A DNA stretch of 64,000 bases from OMPR01 sp965183835 (GCA_965183835.1 CBCYME010000010.1:186001-250000), one strand, 5' to 3'; numbered from the stretch's first letter, positions 33,571 to 43,637 are shown. Numbers and translations are program-made. Notes: a model not told the origin generated them from the letters alone.

Positions 33571-34323
33571 TTACCCCATCCAATGCAGGGATTGCACCGT
33601 GCGCGGCGTGCTGGGGTTGTACTCAGCACTAACCCACCCCTGATATCCACACTCGTCCATCGCCGCAAAAAGTGATGGAAAATCAATCGGTCCCGGTGCA
33701 GGTTCGCTGCGATCCGGCGCTGCCCCAATTTGAGCATGAGTGACTAAAGGATGAAACCGCTCCCAGATGTCAGCGGCATCACCATGGATCACCTGTGCGT
33801 GATAGCTGTCAAATTGCAGACCCACATTGGGCCGATCGACCGCCGTCAAAATGTCTGCGGCCAGATCGTAATCGTTCAGGAAATAGTTTGGCTGATCGCC
33901 TACGTTCAAAGGTTCGATGGTAAATTTCTGGTTTGGGTGCTGATCCGCTGCCCATTGCAAATTTCGCACAAAACTAGCCTGCGCGTCGGGCCCCTGCTCA
34001 TAGCCAGCCATGACATGAATGTGCTCGGGTTTCAGTTGCTCAGCATAACGCATCACCCGTCGAATATCGCGCTGGAACCTGTCTTCGCCCGCTGGAATCG
34101 CCGCATACCCCGGCGTGCCTCCGGTGTAATTTGGGGGCGGCGCATTGATCAGCACCAACTCCAGCCCATTGGCCAGCAGGGCGCGACGGGTGTTTTTTGC
34201 TGCAATGTCATAGGGGAACAAAATCTCCACCGCTTCGAACCCCGCATTTGCAGCGGCAGAAAAACGGTCGAGAAAGGGCAGCTCGGCAAATAATAATGAA
34301 ATATTGGCGGCAAATCGGGGCAT
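33571..34323 (-). CDS. Hydroxypyruvate isomerase-like TIM-barrel protein (Hyi/OtnI family)
   Basis: The 250-residue protein starts MPRFAANISLLFAELPFLDR, typical of hydroxypyruvate isomerase and the related 2-oxo-tetronate isomerase. It continues FEAVEILFPYD, VLINAPPPN, EPLNVGDQPNYFLND (metal Glu), VGLQFDSYHAQV (metal Asp-His) and VSAEYNPS (final Glu), so the metal site is complete. It interconverts hydroxypyruvate and tartronate semialdehyde or a C4 relative. No glyoxylate carboligase is nearby. ATG 34323 is chosen by homology; the frame continues upstream with unrelated sequence. Confidence 0.9.
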   Translation of the reverse strand: MPRFAANISLLFAELPFLDRFSAAANAGFEAVEILFPYDIAAKNTRRALLANGLELVLINAPPPNYTGGTPGYAAIPAGEDRFQRDIRRVMRYAEQLKPEHIHVMAGYEQGPDAQASFVRNLQWAADQHPNQKFTIEPLNVGDQPNYFLNDYDLAADILTAVDRPNVGLQFDSYHAQVIHGDAADIWERFHPLVTHAQIGAAPDRSEPAPGPIDFPSLFAAMDECGYQGWVSAEYNPSTPRTVQSLHWMG

Positions 34324-34496
34324 CGGGGCTCTCATTTGTTTCGCTAAAAGGAATAACTTGGAAAACAGTTCGCCGCCAAGGGACTGAAAACGACACATTG
34401 TCGAAAACCGACCAGACTGGGACACGCATTCCGAGTGATTTGATCCCAACGCATCGAATCTGATGCGATTCACAAACCACATAGAAAGACGTCGGG

Positions 34497-35462
34497 ATGG
34501 CCTACAGCCCTGATCCCGCACAGGCACTTGCGCCCAGCGCAATGTCCGAGCGGCACACATTGATTTCCGGAAATGCGCTTGGCACATCGGCCATGCTGTT
34601 TTGGGCCGCTGGTTTTCCCGCCGCAGAAGTCCTGCTGCAAAACTGGTCTCCGCTTGTCGTGATCGTGGCCCGTCTGGCGTTAGCCATGGCTGTCATGATC
34701 CCACTTTGGATTTGGCTCGAAGGCCCTGCAAAAGTACGCAATGCACCCTGGGGTAAAGCCATGTTTGTCGGCGGAGTTGGATTTGGGTTCGGAACATATT
34801 TTCTTTTGGTTGCACAAGACCTGACTGACCCCGTGACAGTTGCCTTGGTTGCATCCTGCGGCCCCCTTGTTGGTGCCTTGCTAGAGGTTCGCGCCCGCAC
34901 CCGTCGGCTCACCTGGAGCTTTTGTTTAGGTATCGGCATTTCGATTTTGGGTGGCATCATCGCAACCAATGCGCTGGCCCCTGCCCAATTGGGATTGGGC
35001 GCGGCCTTTGCTGTTGCTGCAACCGTTCTGTTCACTTGGGCCAGCATGGCAACCGTGCGCGAATTCCCCAAACTGGGTAAGATCGGCCAGACAACCATCA
35101 CCATGACCGGCGCATTGGTGATGAACTCTGTCCTCTTGGTGGGGTCGATTTCGTTGGGATATGTTCCATCCCTTGCAACCCTGCCGTTTAACTTTGAGTT
35201 GGGTGGAATGCTTGTGATTTATGCGGTGATTTCGCTGTGTATCAGCCAAGCCATGTACATCGGGTCAATTGGCAAGCTGGGCGTCGCGGTGGCTTCTGTT
35301 CATATGAACATCGCGCCATTCTATGTGATGGTAATCATGATGGTTCTCGGCGCCGCCTGGAACTGGTCCCAGGCCGCCGGTGCCGTCATTGTTGCCTTGG
35401 GCGTGGTGCTGTCGCAGTACAAACGCGCGCCTAAAGCCCGGTCAGCGCCTCTGACGGAATGA
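34497..35462 (+). CDS. DMT/EamA family transporter
   Basis: The 321-residue protein has ten hydrophobic segments in two EamA repeats (first about residues 30-160, second about 175-310). The repeats are marked by TSAMLFWAAGFPAAEVLLQN, VVIVARLALAMAVMIPLWI and, in the second half, LCISQAMYIGSIGKLGVAVA. It is likely a metabolite exporter. The start may be ATG 34497 or ATG 34542. Its 3' end overlaps the convergent DUF1285 gene by 32 bp. The 173-bp gap before it carries a small dyad GCATC-GAATCT-GATGC (34451-34466). Confidence 0.88.
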   Translation: MAYSPDPAQALAPSAMSERHTLISGNALGTSAMLFWAAGFPAAEVLLQNWSPLVVIVARLALAMAVMIPLWIWLEGPAKVRNAPWGKAMFVGGVGFGFGTYFLLVAQDLTDPVTVALVASCGPLVGALLEVRARTRRLTWSFCLGIGISILGGIIATNALAPAQLGLGAAFAVAATVLFTWASMATVREFPKLGKIGQTTITMTGALVMNSVLLVGSISLGYVPSLATLPFNFELGGMLVIYAVISLCISQAMYIGSIGKLGVAVASVHMNIAPFYVMVIMMVLGAAWNWSQAAGAVIVALGVVLSQYKRAPKARSAPLTE

Positions 35463-36024
35463 TGCGAAAGAACGTGCCCGACGACCAGATCCCAAACCAC
35501 CCGTCGTGATCTTCGCCCAGATCCACAAGCCGATAAAACGTCTTGCGATCAATCAAAGCCTCTAGCCCGGCGCGGATCATGATATAGGGCGCAGGTTCTT
35601 CGGTCTCAGGATCGCGCACAACGCGGATCGGATGGTCCAGTCCGGCAATGGCGGTGTCGCCCACATGGGTTGTGAACTCAAGCACCTGATCTTGACCCGT
35701 CCCGCTCACCTCGACATCTGTTGCAACAAACGGGGCATCGTCGACCGTGATGCCCACCTTTTCAACAGGTGTCACCAACACGTATTTGTCATTTTCAAGC
35801 TTTAGAATGGACGAAAACAACCGCACCAGTTGGGGGCGGGTGATCGGTGATCCCTGATAATACCACGTCCCATCCCGTGCGATCCGCATATCCAGATCCC
35901 CACAAAACGGAGGGTTCCATAGATGCACAGGCGGTAATCCGCGTGATTTAGAGGCGCGAACCGCCTCTGCAATGCCATCTGCCGAGGGAGTCACAGCTTT
36001 TTGTCCACTCATTGTTTTTGCCAT
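35431..36024 (-). CDS. DUF1285 domain-containing protein
   Basis: The 197-residue protein matches DUF1285. It opens with GLPPVHLWNPPFCGDLDMRIARDGTWYY in split form (residues 30-57), then SPITRPQLVRLFSSIL and KYVLVTPVEKVGI, VDDAPFVATDVEV. The family is conserved in proteobacteria with no known function. The gene is divergent from moxR (53 bp gap) and overlaps the EamA gene at its end; conserved proximity to moxR fits many alphaproteobacterial genomes. Confidence 0.9.
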   Translation of the reverse strand: MAKTMSGQKAVTPSADGIAEAVRASKSRGLPPVHLWNPPFCGDLDMRIARDGTWYYQGSPITRPQLVRLFSSILKLENDKYVLVTPVEKVGITVDDAPFVATDVEVSGTGQDQVLEFTTHVGDTAIAGLDHPIRVVRDPETEEPAPYIMIRAGLEALIDRKTFYRLVDLGEDHDGWFGIWSSGTFFRIIPSEALTGL

Positions 36025-36077
36025 TTCCTCTCAACGCGATACACTTAGTATTATATACGTCCACGGAAAGGAAAACC

Positions 36078-37085
36078 ATGTCCGAACCTGCCGATTTGGT
36101 CGCTGAGATTGAAGCCCTTGAAGATAAATTGAGATTGGCCAAAGAGTCGATTACGCATCGCTTTATCGGTCAAGAGCGTGTGGTTGACCTGACGCTGACC
36201 GCCCTGTTGTGCGGTGGACATGGCCTGTTGATTGGTCTGCCCGGACTGGGAAAAACCCTGTTGGTGGAAACGCTATCGACCGTCATGGGCCTAAATGGCA
36301 GCCGCATTCAATTCACGCCCGACCTGATGCCCGCTGACATTCTGGGGTCCGAGGTTCTGGATACCGCCGAGGATGGCAGCCGCCAGTTCCGATTTGTGTC
36401 CGGGCCGGTGTTCTGCCAGCTGCTGATGGCCGACGAAATCAACCGCGCCAGCCCCCGAACCCAATCCGCCTTGCTGCAGGCGATGCAGGAAAAAACCGTG
36501 ACTGTGGCCGGTGAAAACCGCCCCCTTGGTGCCCCGTTCCACGTGCTTGCAACGCAAAACCCGATTGAACAAGAAGGCACCTATCCGTTGCCCGAGGCGC
36601 AGTTAGACCGCTTTTTGGTTCAAATTGATGTGCCCTATCCAAATCGGACGACAGAACGCGATATTCTGACGGCCACCACCGGGATCGAAGATGCCAAGGC
36701 CGCACAAATATTCACCCACACCGAATTGCTCGACGCGCAAACATTGCTGCGGCGCATGCCGGTTGGGGAGTCGGTTGTCGAGATGATATTGGATCTGGTG
36801 CGGGCCTTCCGCCCCGAGGAACCCGGTGCCTCGGACCGTGTCCGCGAAACTGTGGCTTGGGGGCCGGGTCCGCGCGCAGCGCAGGCTTTGATGATGACCG
36901 TGCGCGCCCGCGCTCTGTTGCAGGGTCGTCTTGCCCCAAATGCCGAGGATGTCATTGATATGGCGCGTCCCGTTCTGAGCCACCGGATGGCGTTGAACTT
37001 TGCCGCCCGCGCCCGTGGTGACAGTCTGGCCGACCTTATCGAAAGCACTGCAGCTGGTTTGACACGATCCGAGGTCGCGGCGTGA
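36078..37085 (+). CDS. MoxR family AAA+ ATPase
   Basis: The 335-residue protein has Walker A GLPGLGKTLLVETL (about residue 55), Walker B LLMADEINRASPRTQSALLQ, sensor-1 LATQNPIEQEGTYPLPEAQL (with DRFL), and a C-terminal lid domain. MoxR ATPases act as chaperones for metal or cofactor insertion, usually with VWA and DUF58 partners. The start follows GGAAAGGAAAACC. It leads a four-gene operon with overlapping starts and stops; the DUF58 gene starts at GTG 37082 inside its stop. Confidence 0.95.
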   Translation: MSEPADLVAEIEALEDKLRLAKESITHRFIGQERVVDLTLTALLCGGHGLLIGLPGLGKTLLVETLSTVMGLNGSRIQFTPDLMPADILGSEVLDTAEDGSRQFRFVSGPVFCQLLMADEINRASPRTQSALLQAMQEKTVTVAGENRPLGAPFHVLATQNPIEQEGTYPLPEAQLDRFLVQIDVPYPNRTTERDILTATTGIEDAKAAQIFTHTELLDAQTLLRRMPVGESVVEMILDLVRAFRPEEPGASDRVRETVAWGPGPRAAQALMMTVRARALLQGRLAPNAEDVIDMARPVLSHRMALNFAARARGDSLADLIESTAAGLTRSEVAA

Positions 37086-37957
37086 CACCTGCCCTTACCC
37101 TTCGTGAACGATCCGAGGCCGAAGCCGCCCGATTGCCACCCCTTTTGGCCCGGGCGGAACAACTGGCGGGGACTGTCTTGCTGGGGGACCACGGACGCCG
37201 ACGCGCGGGGTTGGGGGATGATTTTTGGCAATATCGACCTGCACAAGTGGGCGATAGCAAGCGAATGATCGATCACCGCCGGTCCGCGCGCGGCGACCAG
37301 CAATTCGTCCGGGAACGAGAATGGCAAATCGCGCAATCGGTGATGTTCTGGATCGGTCAGGGTGCCTCGATGCAATTTACCTCAGGCAAGGATACCCCCA
37401 CCAAAATTGACCGCGCCCGGCTGCTGGGCCTCTCAACTGCGATCCTGCTTGCCCGAGCAGGGGAACGCGTTGGTTTGACAGGAACCACACTGCCGCCTCG
37501 GCGCGGCAATGCGCAGGTCGTTCGATTGGCCGAAGCCTGGTCCGTGGATCACCAAACCGACTATGCACCGCCGGAACACAAAGCGCTTATCCCACATGCA
37601 CGGGCCGTATTTATTTCTGACTTTCTGGGGGATCTGACCGAAGTTGAAACCGCCCTGACCAAAGCCGCAGATCGTGGCATACGCGGGGTGATTATGCAGG
37701 TGTTGGACCCCAGCGAAGAGGCGTTTCCCTTTCAGGGTCGCACCGTCTTTGAAAGCGTCGGTGGCACAGTGCGCCACGAAACCCTAAAGGCGGGGGATTT
37801 GCGGACCCGGTATCTGGATCGGTTGGCAGAACGTCGCGACCATCTGCAACGCATTTGCAACGCCACAGGATGGATGTTTGGCCGTCACCACACCGGGCAT
37901 TCAGCGCAAACCGCGTTGGTGTGGTTGTATCAGGCACTCGAGAGAGGGTCGCGATGA
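37082..37957 (+). CDS. DUF58 domain-containing protein
   Basis: The 291-residue protein has the DUF58 core DFWQYRPAQVGDSKRMIDHR, then RSARGDQQFVREREWQIAQSVMFWI and later RAVFISDFLGD near residue 175, a VWA-like beta strand. DUF58 proteins are regular partners of MoxR ATPases. GTG 37082 overlaps the moxR stop, and the stop overlaps the next start (ATGA at 37954), implying coupled synthesis of a complex. Confidence 0.92.
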   Translation: MTPALTLRERSEAEAARLPPLLARAEQLAGTVLLGDHGRRRAGLGDDFWQYRPAQVGDSKRMIDHRRSARGDQQFVREREWQIAQSVMFWIGQGASMQFTSGKDTPTKIDRARLLGLSTAILLARAGERVGLTGTTLPPRRGNAQVVRLAEAWSVDHQTDYAPPEHKALIPHARAVFISDFLGDLTEVETALTKAADRGIRGVIMQVLDPSEEAFPFQGRTVFESVGGTVRHETLKAGDLRTRYLDRLAERRDHLQRICNATGWMFGRHHTGHSAQTALVWLYQALERGSR

Positions 37958-40707
37958 CCCTGCTGTCTGGAATCACGTTCACAACGCCTTGGCTTTTGTT
38001 AGGGCTCGTACTGCTGCCCATCCTCTGGTTCATCCTGCGGGCCGTGCCCCCTGCCCCGACGCATCGCCGTTTTCCTGCGGTCAGCCTGCTCTTGGGGCTA
38101 AAGGATGACGAAAGCATTTCGGATCGCACACCCTGGTGGCTGTTGGCCTTGCGCCTGCTTGCCTTGGCCGCTGTGATCGTTGGTCTTGCAGGCCCGGTCT
38201 TAAACCCATCCCGTGATCAGGCCGGGTCTGGTCCGTTGCTGGTTGTGTTGGACGCCAGTTGGGCCGGGGCCACATACTGGCCAGCAAGCACCCGCCAGTT
38301 GGATGCCGAGCTGACAAAGGCAGGCCGATTGGGACGCACGGTTGCCGTGTTGCAACTCACAGATCCACAGCCCTTGGTGTTCCAATCTGCTGAGGCATGG
38401 CGCAGCCGATTGCCCGGATTGAACCCAATGCCTTGGGCTCCCAGCCCCGAGCAAGTCCAAGCCGCACTCTCTAGCATGCAGGCCGCCACTGAACCCTTTG
38501 ACACGTTCTGGTTCAGCGACAGTCTCAACTTTGACGGGCAAAGCAACCTCTTATCCGCGCTTGAAGCGCGCGGCACGGTCAAGGTATTTGAACCCGACCA
38601 ATCCGTTGTTGGACTGAAACCGACCACATTCAAAGACGGCGCGTTGCAGATTTCGGCCCATCGGTCAGCCACGGTATCAAATCAGAACATCACCGTTTTG
38701 GCACAGGGTCGCGACCCTGCGGGAACGCAGCGCACCTTAACCTCTGTCGACCTATCGTTCTCGGCATCTGAAACCGACGCACAAACTGCACTTTCCCTGC
38801 CAACAGAATTGCGCGCCCGGATCACGCATTTCGAGATTCAGGGCCAGGCGTCAGCGGGTGCAACAGCGCTCACGGATGATAGCCTGCGCCGGCGCGAAAT
38901 CGCATTGATCGCAGGCCGGGAAAACCGCGAAGGGCTCGAACTTCTGTCGCCTTTGCATTACCTCACCAAAGTCGTCACCCCAAGCGCGGACATCATCGAG
39001 GGCTCACTGCTCGAAGTTCTGCCTGCCAATCCAGATGTGATTGCTTTGGCGGATGTCACAACCCTGACCGCCCTTGAAACAGCCGAAACTATTGCTTGGG
39101 TCGAAAATGGCGGCCTACTCTTGCGGTTTGCAGGGCCGCGCACCGCCAACAGTGACCTTGGCCGCGAGGCCGAGGATCCCCTCCTCCCCGTTCGATTGCG
39201 CGGTGGTGGCCGGTCAGTCGGCGGCGCCATGAGCTGGGGAGAACCCAAATCCTTGGCCCCCTTCCCTGACACATCGCCCTTTTATGGCCTTACCATCCCC
39301 GACGACGTCCGCGTCACCACACAGGTTCTGGCGCAACCCGATCCCAACCTCGCCGATCGGGTGATCGCCTCTCTCAGTGACGGCACCCCACTTGTCACAC
39401 GCAAACCATTGGGCCTAGGCCAAATTGTGTTGTTCCATATCACGTCGGATGCGGAATCCTCGACCCTGCCGCTGTCGGGCTTGTTTGTTGAGATGATGGA
39501 CCGGTTGACCGTATCCTCTGGCACCAAATCCACCCCAGCCAGTGTCGAGGGCACAGTCTGGAGCCCAACGCAGGTCATGGACGGCTTTGGCACTTTGATG
39601 AATGCCGACACCCTGCCCGGCGTAGACGGGCCAGAGCTGTTATCCGCGCCCATCGGCCCCAATCTGCGCCCCGGTCTATATGGCAATGAAAAAAGAGTGT
39701 TGGCCCGAAACGTAATGAGCTCGGACACCATTCTAAAACAGGCGACGTGGCCCGCGGCCATTCAAGTGCAACGCCCCAGTGCCCAACAGGAACAGCCGCT
39801 TGGGGGGCTATTGCTCAGCCTGTCTCTGATCTTGCTCTGTTTGGATGTGATCGCATCTTTGCTGTTATCCGGTCGCCTGCGCAACACGCAGGTCGCGGCC
39901 CCGGTGATTGCCTTATTGCTGTTTACACCGCAACTCAAAGCTCAAGACGCTGCTGATTTTGCACTAGAGGCGGCGCATGAATTGGTTCTGGCCCATGTTC
40001 TGACCGGCGATAGCGACGTGGACGAAATCGCATTGGCCGGATTGCGCGGCTTGTCTGATACTCTGTACTTTCGAACCTCAATCGAACCGGCAGCACCGAT
40101 TGGTGTGGACATCGAACGGGACGAGCTTGCCTTTTTCCCGCTCCTTTATTGGCCCATCACACTCTCACAACCCGTCCCGTCAGAGGCCGCAAATGCCAAA
40201 CTGAACGCCTATCTCAGATCTGGTGGCATGATCCTGTTCGACACACGGGACGCAAATTATGCGCGCTTTGGCGCCACCAGTCCCAATGGACAGAAATTGC
40301 AGCAACTCGCCGCACCGCTGAACATCCCCCCGCTGGAACCCGTGCCCAAAGATCACGTGCTGACCCGCACCTTCTACCTGCTGCAGGATTTCCCCGGACG
40401 TCACATCAGCCCGGATGTCTGGGTCGAGGCCGCTCCTGCAGATGTCGAACAGATCGAGGGCATGCCTTTTCGCAATCTCAACGACGGCGTGACGCCCGTG
40501 GTGATCGGTGGCAATGACTGGGCAGGGGCTTGGGCGGTCGCACGCAACGGCACTGACATGCTGCCAGTGGGGCGTGGCTATGCAGGTGAACGTCAGCGCG
40601 AATTGGCCCACCGGTTTGGGGTCAACTTGATCATGCACGTGCTCACCGGGAACTATAAATCTGATCAGGTCCATGTGCCTGCATTGCTGGACAGGTTGGG
40701 CCAATGA
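37954..40707 (+). CDS. DUF4159 domain protein with N-terminal BatA-like membrane domain
   Basis: This 917-residue protein opens with the BatA/aerotolerance N-terminus: TPWLLLGLVLLPILWFILRA then PPAPTHRRFPAVSLLLGLKD and a second membrane segment LLALRLLALAAVIVGLAGPV. A long soluble region with VWA-like strands follows. Another membrane helix lies near residue 620 (LGGLLLSLSLILLCLDVIAS). The C-terminal DUF4159 (about residues 700-915) has FFPLLYWPITLSQPVPSEAA, SGGMILFDTRD and FYLLQDFPGRH. It is probably an envelope scaffold worked on by the MoxR ATPase. The stop overlaps the next start. Confidence 0.88.
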   Translation: MTLLSGITFTTPWLLLGLVLLPILWFILRAVPPAPTHRRFPAVSLLLGLKDDESISDRTPWWLLALRLLALAAVIVGLAGPVLNPSRDQAGSGPLLVVLDASWAGATYWPASTRQLDAELTKAGRLGRTVAVLQLTDPQPLVFQSAEAWRSRLPGLNPMPWAPSPEQVQAALSSMQAATEPFDTFWFSDSLNFDGQSNLLSALEARGTVKVFEPDQSVVGLKPTTFKDGALQISAHRSATVSNQNITVLAQGRDPAGTQRTLTSVDLSFSASETDAQTALSLPTELRARITHFEIQGQASAGATALTDDSLRRREIALIAGRENREGLELLSPLHYLTKVVTPSADIIEGSLLEVLPANPDVIALADVTTLTALETAETIAWVENGGLLLRFAGPRTANSDLGREAEDPLLPVRLRGGGRSVGGAMSWGEPKSLAPFPDTSPFYGLTIPDDVRVTTQVLAQPDPNLADRVIASLSDGTPLVTRKPLGLGQIVLFHITSDAESSTLPLSGLFVEMMDRLTVSSGTKSTPASVEGTVWSPTQVMDGFGTLMNADTLPGVDGPELLSAPIGPNLRPGLYGNEKRVLARNVMSSDTILKQATWPAAIQVQRPSAQQEQPLGGLLLSLSLILLCLDVIASLLLSGRLRNTQVAAPVIALLLFTPQLKAQDAADFALEAAHELVLAHVLTGDSDVDEIALAGLRGLSDTLYFRTSIEPAAPIGVDIERDELAFFPLLYWPITLSQPVPSEAANAKLNAYLRSGGMILFDTRDANYARFGATSPNGQKLQQLAAPLNIPPLEPVPKDHVLTRTFYLLQDFPGRHISPDVWVEAAPADVEQIEGMPFRNLNDGVTPVVIGGNDWAGAWAVARNGTDMLPVGRGYAGERQRELAHRFGVNLIMHVLTGNYKSDQVHVPALLDRLGQ

Positions 40708-42746
40708 CCGGAGAACTCATTTTCGACCCCCTGATCCCGCTGCCTGTGCTGATCGCGCTGGCCCTGCTGTCCTTGGCTGGCGTTGGGCTGGCTTTGTGGC
40801 GGGGGATGTCGGGCTGGGCCTTGCGCGGGCTTGGAATGGCGCTTCTCTTGGCCGCGTTGGCCGGACCCGTGTATCAAATCGAAGACCGCGCCCCGCTCAC
40901 CGATATCGTCGTGATGCTCGAGGATGAAAGCGCAAGCCAGTCCCTGGCAAACCGACGCACACAAACCAATGCCGCCGCCGAGACACTGGCTGAGCAGATT
41001 GATAACCGCCCAAATACCGAGCTGCGGCGCATCCCGGTTGGGGACGGCAAAGGCGATGCTGGCACGCAGCTGATGACCGCCCTATCCGAGGTGCTTGCAG
41101 AGGAACCCAGCGCCCGGATCGCAGGCATCATCGCCCTGTCTGACGGGTTGGTGCATGATATGGAACGCGCCCCGGTCCTGCCTGCGCCGATGCACCTGCT
41201 GCTGACCGGCGAGGCTGAGGATTGGGACCGTCGTCTGGTCGTTGCCAACGCCCCGGCGTTTGCCATCATCGGTGAGCCCGTGACATTGACACTGCGGATC
41301 GAAGACAGCGGAGCCGTGCCGTCCGTGGGACCATTGGCAAGGCTGGAAATCTCAGTCGATGGGGCCCGCCCGGAACAGTTCGATGTGCCAACCGGACGAG
41401 ATATCGAATTGCCCGTCACGCTGACACATGGCGGGCGGAATGTGATCCAGTTTTCAGTCCCCGAAGCGGAGGGGGAGCTGACGGACCGCAACAACACAGC
41501 CCTTGTTCAGATGAATGGTGTTCGCGACCGTCTGCGCGTGCTTTTGGTCAGTGGCGAACCCCACGCCGGTGGCCGCACATGGCGCAACCTTCTGAAATCA
41601 GACAGCTCGGTTGATCTGGTTCACTTCACCATTCTGCGCCCACCTGAAAAGCAAGACGGCGTTCCAGTGGATGAACTGTCCCTGATCGCCTTTCCCACGC
41701 GTGAGCTGTTTCTGGAAAAAATCGACGATTTCGACCTGATCATTTTCGACCGGTACAAACGACGCGGGATCTTGCCTGCGATCTATCTGGATAACGTCTC
41801 AAACTATGTCTCCAAAGGCGGGGCGGTGTTGGTTGCTGCCGGTCCTGACTTTGCGACCGCCGACAGCATCTATCGGTCCCCCCTTGCCCCGATCCTGCCA
41901 GCGGAACCAACCGCGCGTGTTATCGAAGAGCGGTACTTGCCTAAAGTCACCGACCTTGGGGAACGTCACCCGGTGACATCCGACCTGACCCAAGCCGATG
42001 ACTGGGGTTCGTGGCTCCGCCAGATCGACGTGGAAACACGATCGGGCCACACTGTTATGACTGGGACAGACGATCGCCCCCTCTTGATCCTTGATCGCGT
42101 CGGAGAGGGGCGCGTTGCCTTGCTTGCCTCAGATCATGCTTGGCTCTGGAGCCGAGGATACGAGGGCGGCGGGCCGCAACTCGAATTGCTGCGTCGCCTT
42201 GCCCATTGGATGATGAAAGAACCCGAGCTTGAGGAAGAGGCGTTGTGGGCCGAGGCCAACGGCCAGACAATGCGCATCATCCGGCGCACTTTAGACACCG
42301 AAATTGGGTCCGTTACCGTGACTCCACCCAGCGGTGATCCGGTCACTGTAGAACTGACTGAGGTTACTCCGGGTCGATTTGAAGCAACCTATGTGGGTCC
42401 TGAAATCGGTCTCTATCGCCTGTCCGAAGGGGCGCAAGATGCCGTGATCGGCCTGGGCCCCTCTGCCCCTCGCGAATTTGAAGAAACCATTGCCACGGGC
42501 GACAGGTTAGATCCTTTGATCACGGGATTGCGCGGTGGCGTCATGCGTCTGCAAGAAGGTCTGCCAACCCTACGCAATGTGCGCGAAGGGCGACCCGCTG
42601 CTGGACGTGGCTGGATCGGCCTCACCCCGCGCAATGCCTATGAAACCCGCGATGTGACCCAAACGCCGCTGCTGCCGGTTTGGTTGGTTTTGCTTTTGGC
42701 CTCTGGGTTTATTCTAGCCGGATGGCTGCGCGAGGGGCGGCGTTAA
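40704..42746 (+). CDS. Large membrane protein of the moxR operon (glutamine-amidotransferase-like domain)
   Basis: The 680-residue protein starts with two membrane helices (LPVLIALALLSLAGVGLALW and GLGMALLLAALAGPVYQ). It continues with a VWA-like block (LTDIVVMLEDESASQSL), a class-I amidotransferase-like domain (FDLIIFDRYKRRGILPAIYL, GGAVLVAAGPDF, VGEGRVALLASDHAWLWSRG), and ends with LPVWLVLLLASGFILAGWLR. The usual amidotransferase cysteine is not evident. It is the last of the moxR-DUF58-DUF4159 series and overlaps it by 4 bp. It probably forms part of the same membrane complex. Confidence 0.8.
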   Translation: MTGELIFDPLIPLPVLIALALLSLAGVGLALWRGMSGWALRGLGMALLLAALAGPVYQIEDRAPLTDIVVMLEDESASQSLANRRTQTNAAAETLAEQIDNRPNTELRRIPVGDGKGDAGTQLMTALSEVLAEEPSARIAGIIALSDGLVHDMERAPVLPAPMHLLLTGEAEDWDRRLVVANAPAFAIIGEPVTLTLRIEDSGAVPSVGPLARLEISVDGARPEQFDVPTGRDIELPVTLTHGGRNVIQFSVPEAEGELTDRNNTALVQMNGVRDRLRVLLVSGEPHAGGRTWRNLLKSDSSVDLVHFTILRPPEKQDGVPVDELSLIAFPTRELFLEKIDDFDLIIFDRYKRRGILPAIYLDNVSNYVSKGGAVLVAAGPDFATADSIYRSPLAPILPAEPTARVIEERYLPKVTDLGERHPVTSDLTQADDWGSWLRQIDVETRSGHTVMTGTDDRPLLILDRVGEGRVALLASDHAWLWSRGYEGGGPQLELLRRLAHWMMKEPELEEEALWAEANGQTMRIIRRTLDTEIGSVTVTPPSGDPVTVELTEVTPGRFEATYVGPEIGLYRLSEGAQDAVIGLGPSAPREFEETIATGDRLDPLITGLRGGVMRLQEGLPTLRNVREGRPAAGRGWIGLTPRNAYETRDVTQTPLLPVWLVLLLASGFILAGWLREGRR

Positions 42747-42778
42747 CGCCCCCGCCATCCTGATCAACTGGGCCGGGT

Positions 42779-43621
42779 CTATTTAAAAACCACCGACACA
42801 GACGGGTTTCCCGGCAATCCCGTGTATGTGACCGACGCGCCGCCCTTGCCTTTGACCGGCGGGAACAGGGGGCCGAACGAGCCAACCGACACCATGTCCC
42901 CCGGTTTCAGCTCAATCCCTTTGGACATCAACCACAGCACAGACTTCACCGGATGACCCAAAACCGCTTTACCCGGCACCTCGACCAGCACTTCGCCGTC
43001 CGCAGCGCGCAGGGTCACTTGCATATCCGCCAACGCTTGTTCCATTTCGGCCGGGTTCGTCACAGGGATACCCGCGCCTAAGACGCCAAGACGTGGACCC
43101 ACACCCATCGCTGTCAAAGTGACCCCCGTGATTGGTTCCCCCTTGGCAAGTGTCAGGTCAGGCAACTCCATAAACGGATGCACGGTGGAGATATGCGCCA
43201 TGGCCTCGGTAACGGTTGTGGCTTGGTTGATGGCTGCATCCCCGACAACCAATATCAAATCCGATTCAAAAACAGGTCGGGTTCCCCAACCATCAGCCAG
43301 TTCAGCACCGTTTTCCAGCATCATGTCACGATAGAGGACACCTTGGACAGGTTCGCTGACCTTGAACCGATCTTGGGCTGGTTTGCTTGTCAGGCCCGCT
43401 TTGTAGCCAACGACTGGACCCATGTGCGGTTCCAGCGCTTTAGCAAGCTTGGCTTGGGTGCACAGCGCGTCTTCCATGCTGTCGCCTGCATTCAATGCTT
43501 TCGTGGGCTGCTTTTGTACATAATCACCCACAAATCGTAGGATTTCATCATCCGACGCGCATTGCGCCCAAACTGACGTCCCCGACAAAGCCAAGGCAAA
43601 AACCAATAACGACCGAAACAT
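42779..43621 (-). CDS. Exported 2-keto-4-pentenoate hydratase / FAH-fold-like protein
   Basis: The 280-residue protein starts with a clear signal peptide (FRSLLVFALALSGTSVWAQC). It then matches hydratases of the MhpD type: VVGYKAGLTSKPAQDRF, FESDLILVVGD, FMELPDL (metal Glu), ITGVTLTAMGVGPRLGVLGA and a GDMVSVGSFGPLFPPVKGKG C-terminus. These enzymes are normally cytoplasmic, so an exported form is odd. It lies 16 bases downstream of pbpC, behind GGAGGGTCAC, in the alpha-2-macroglobulin transcript, suggesting an envelope role. Substrate unknown. Confidence 0.87.
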   Translation of the reverse strand: MFRSLLVFALALSGTSVWAQCASDDEILRFVGDYVQKQPTKALNAGDSMEDALCTQAKLAKALEPHMGPVVGYKAGLTSKPAQDRFKVSEPVQGVLYRDMMLENGAELADGWGTRPVFESDLILVVGDAAINQATTVTEAMAHISTVHPFMELPDLTLAKGEPITGVTLTAMGVGPRLGVLGAGIPVTNPAEMEQALADMQVTLRAADGEVLVEVPGKAVLGHPVKSVLWLMSKGIELKPGDMVSVGSFGPLFPPVKGKGGASVTYTGLPGNPSVSVVFK

Positions 43622-43637
43622 GTGACCCTCCTAAACC

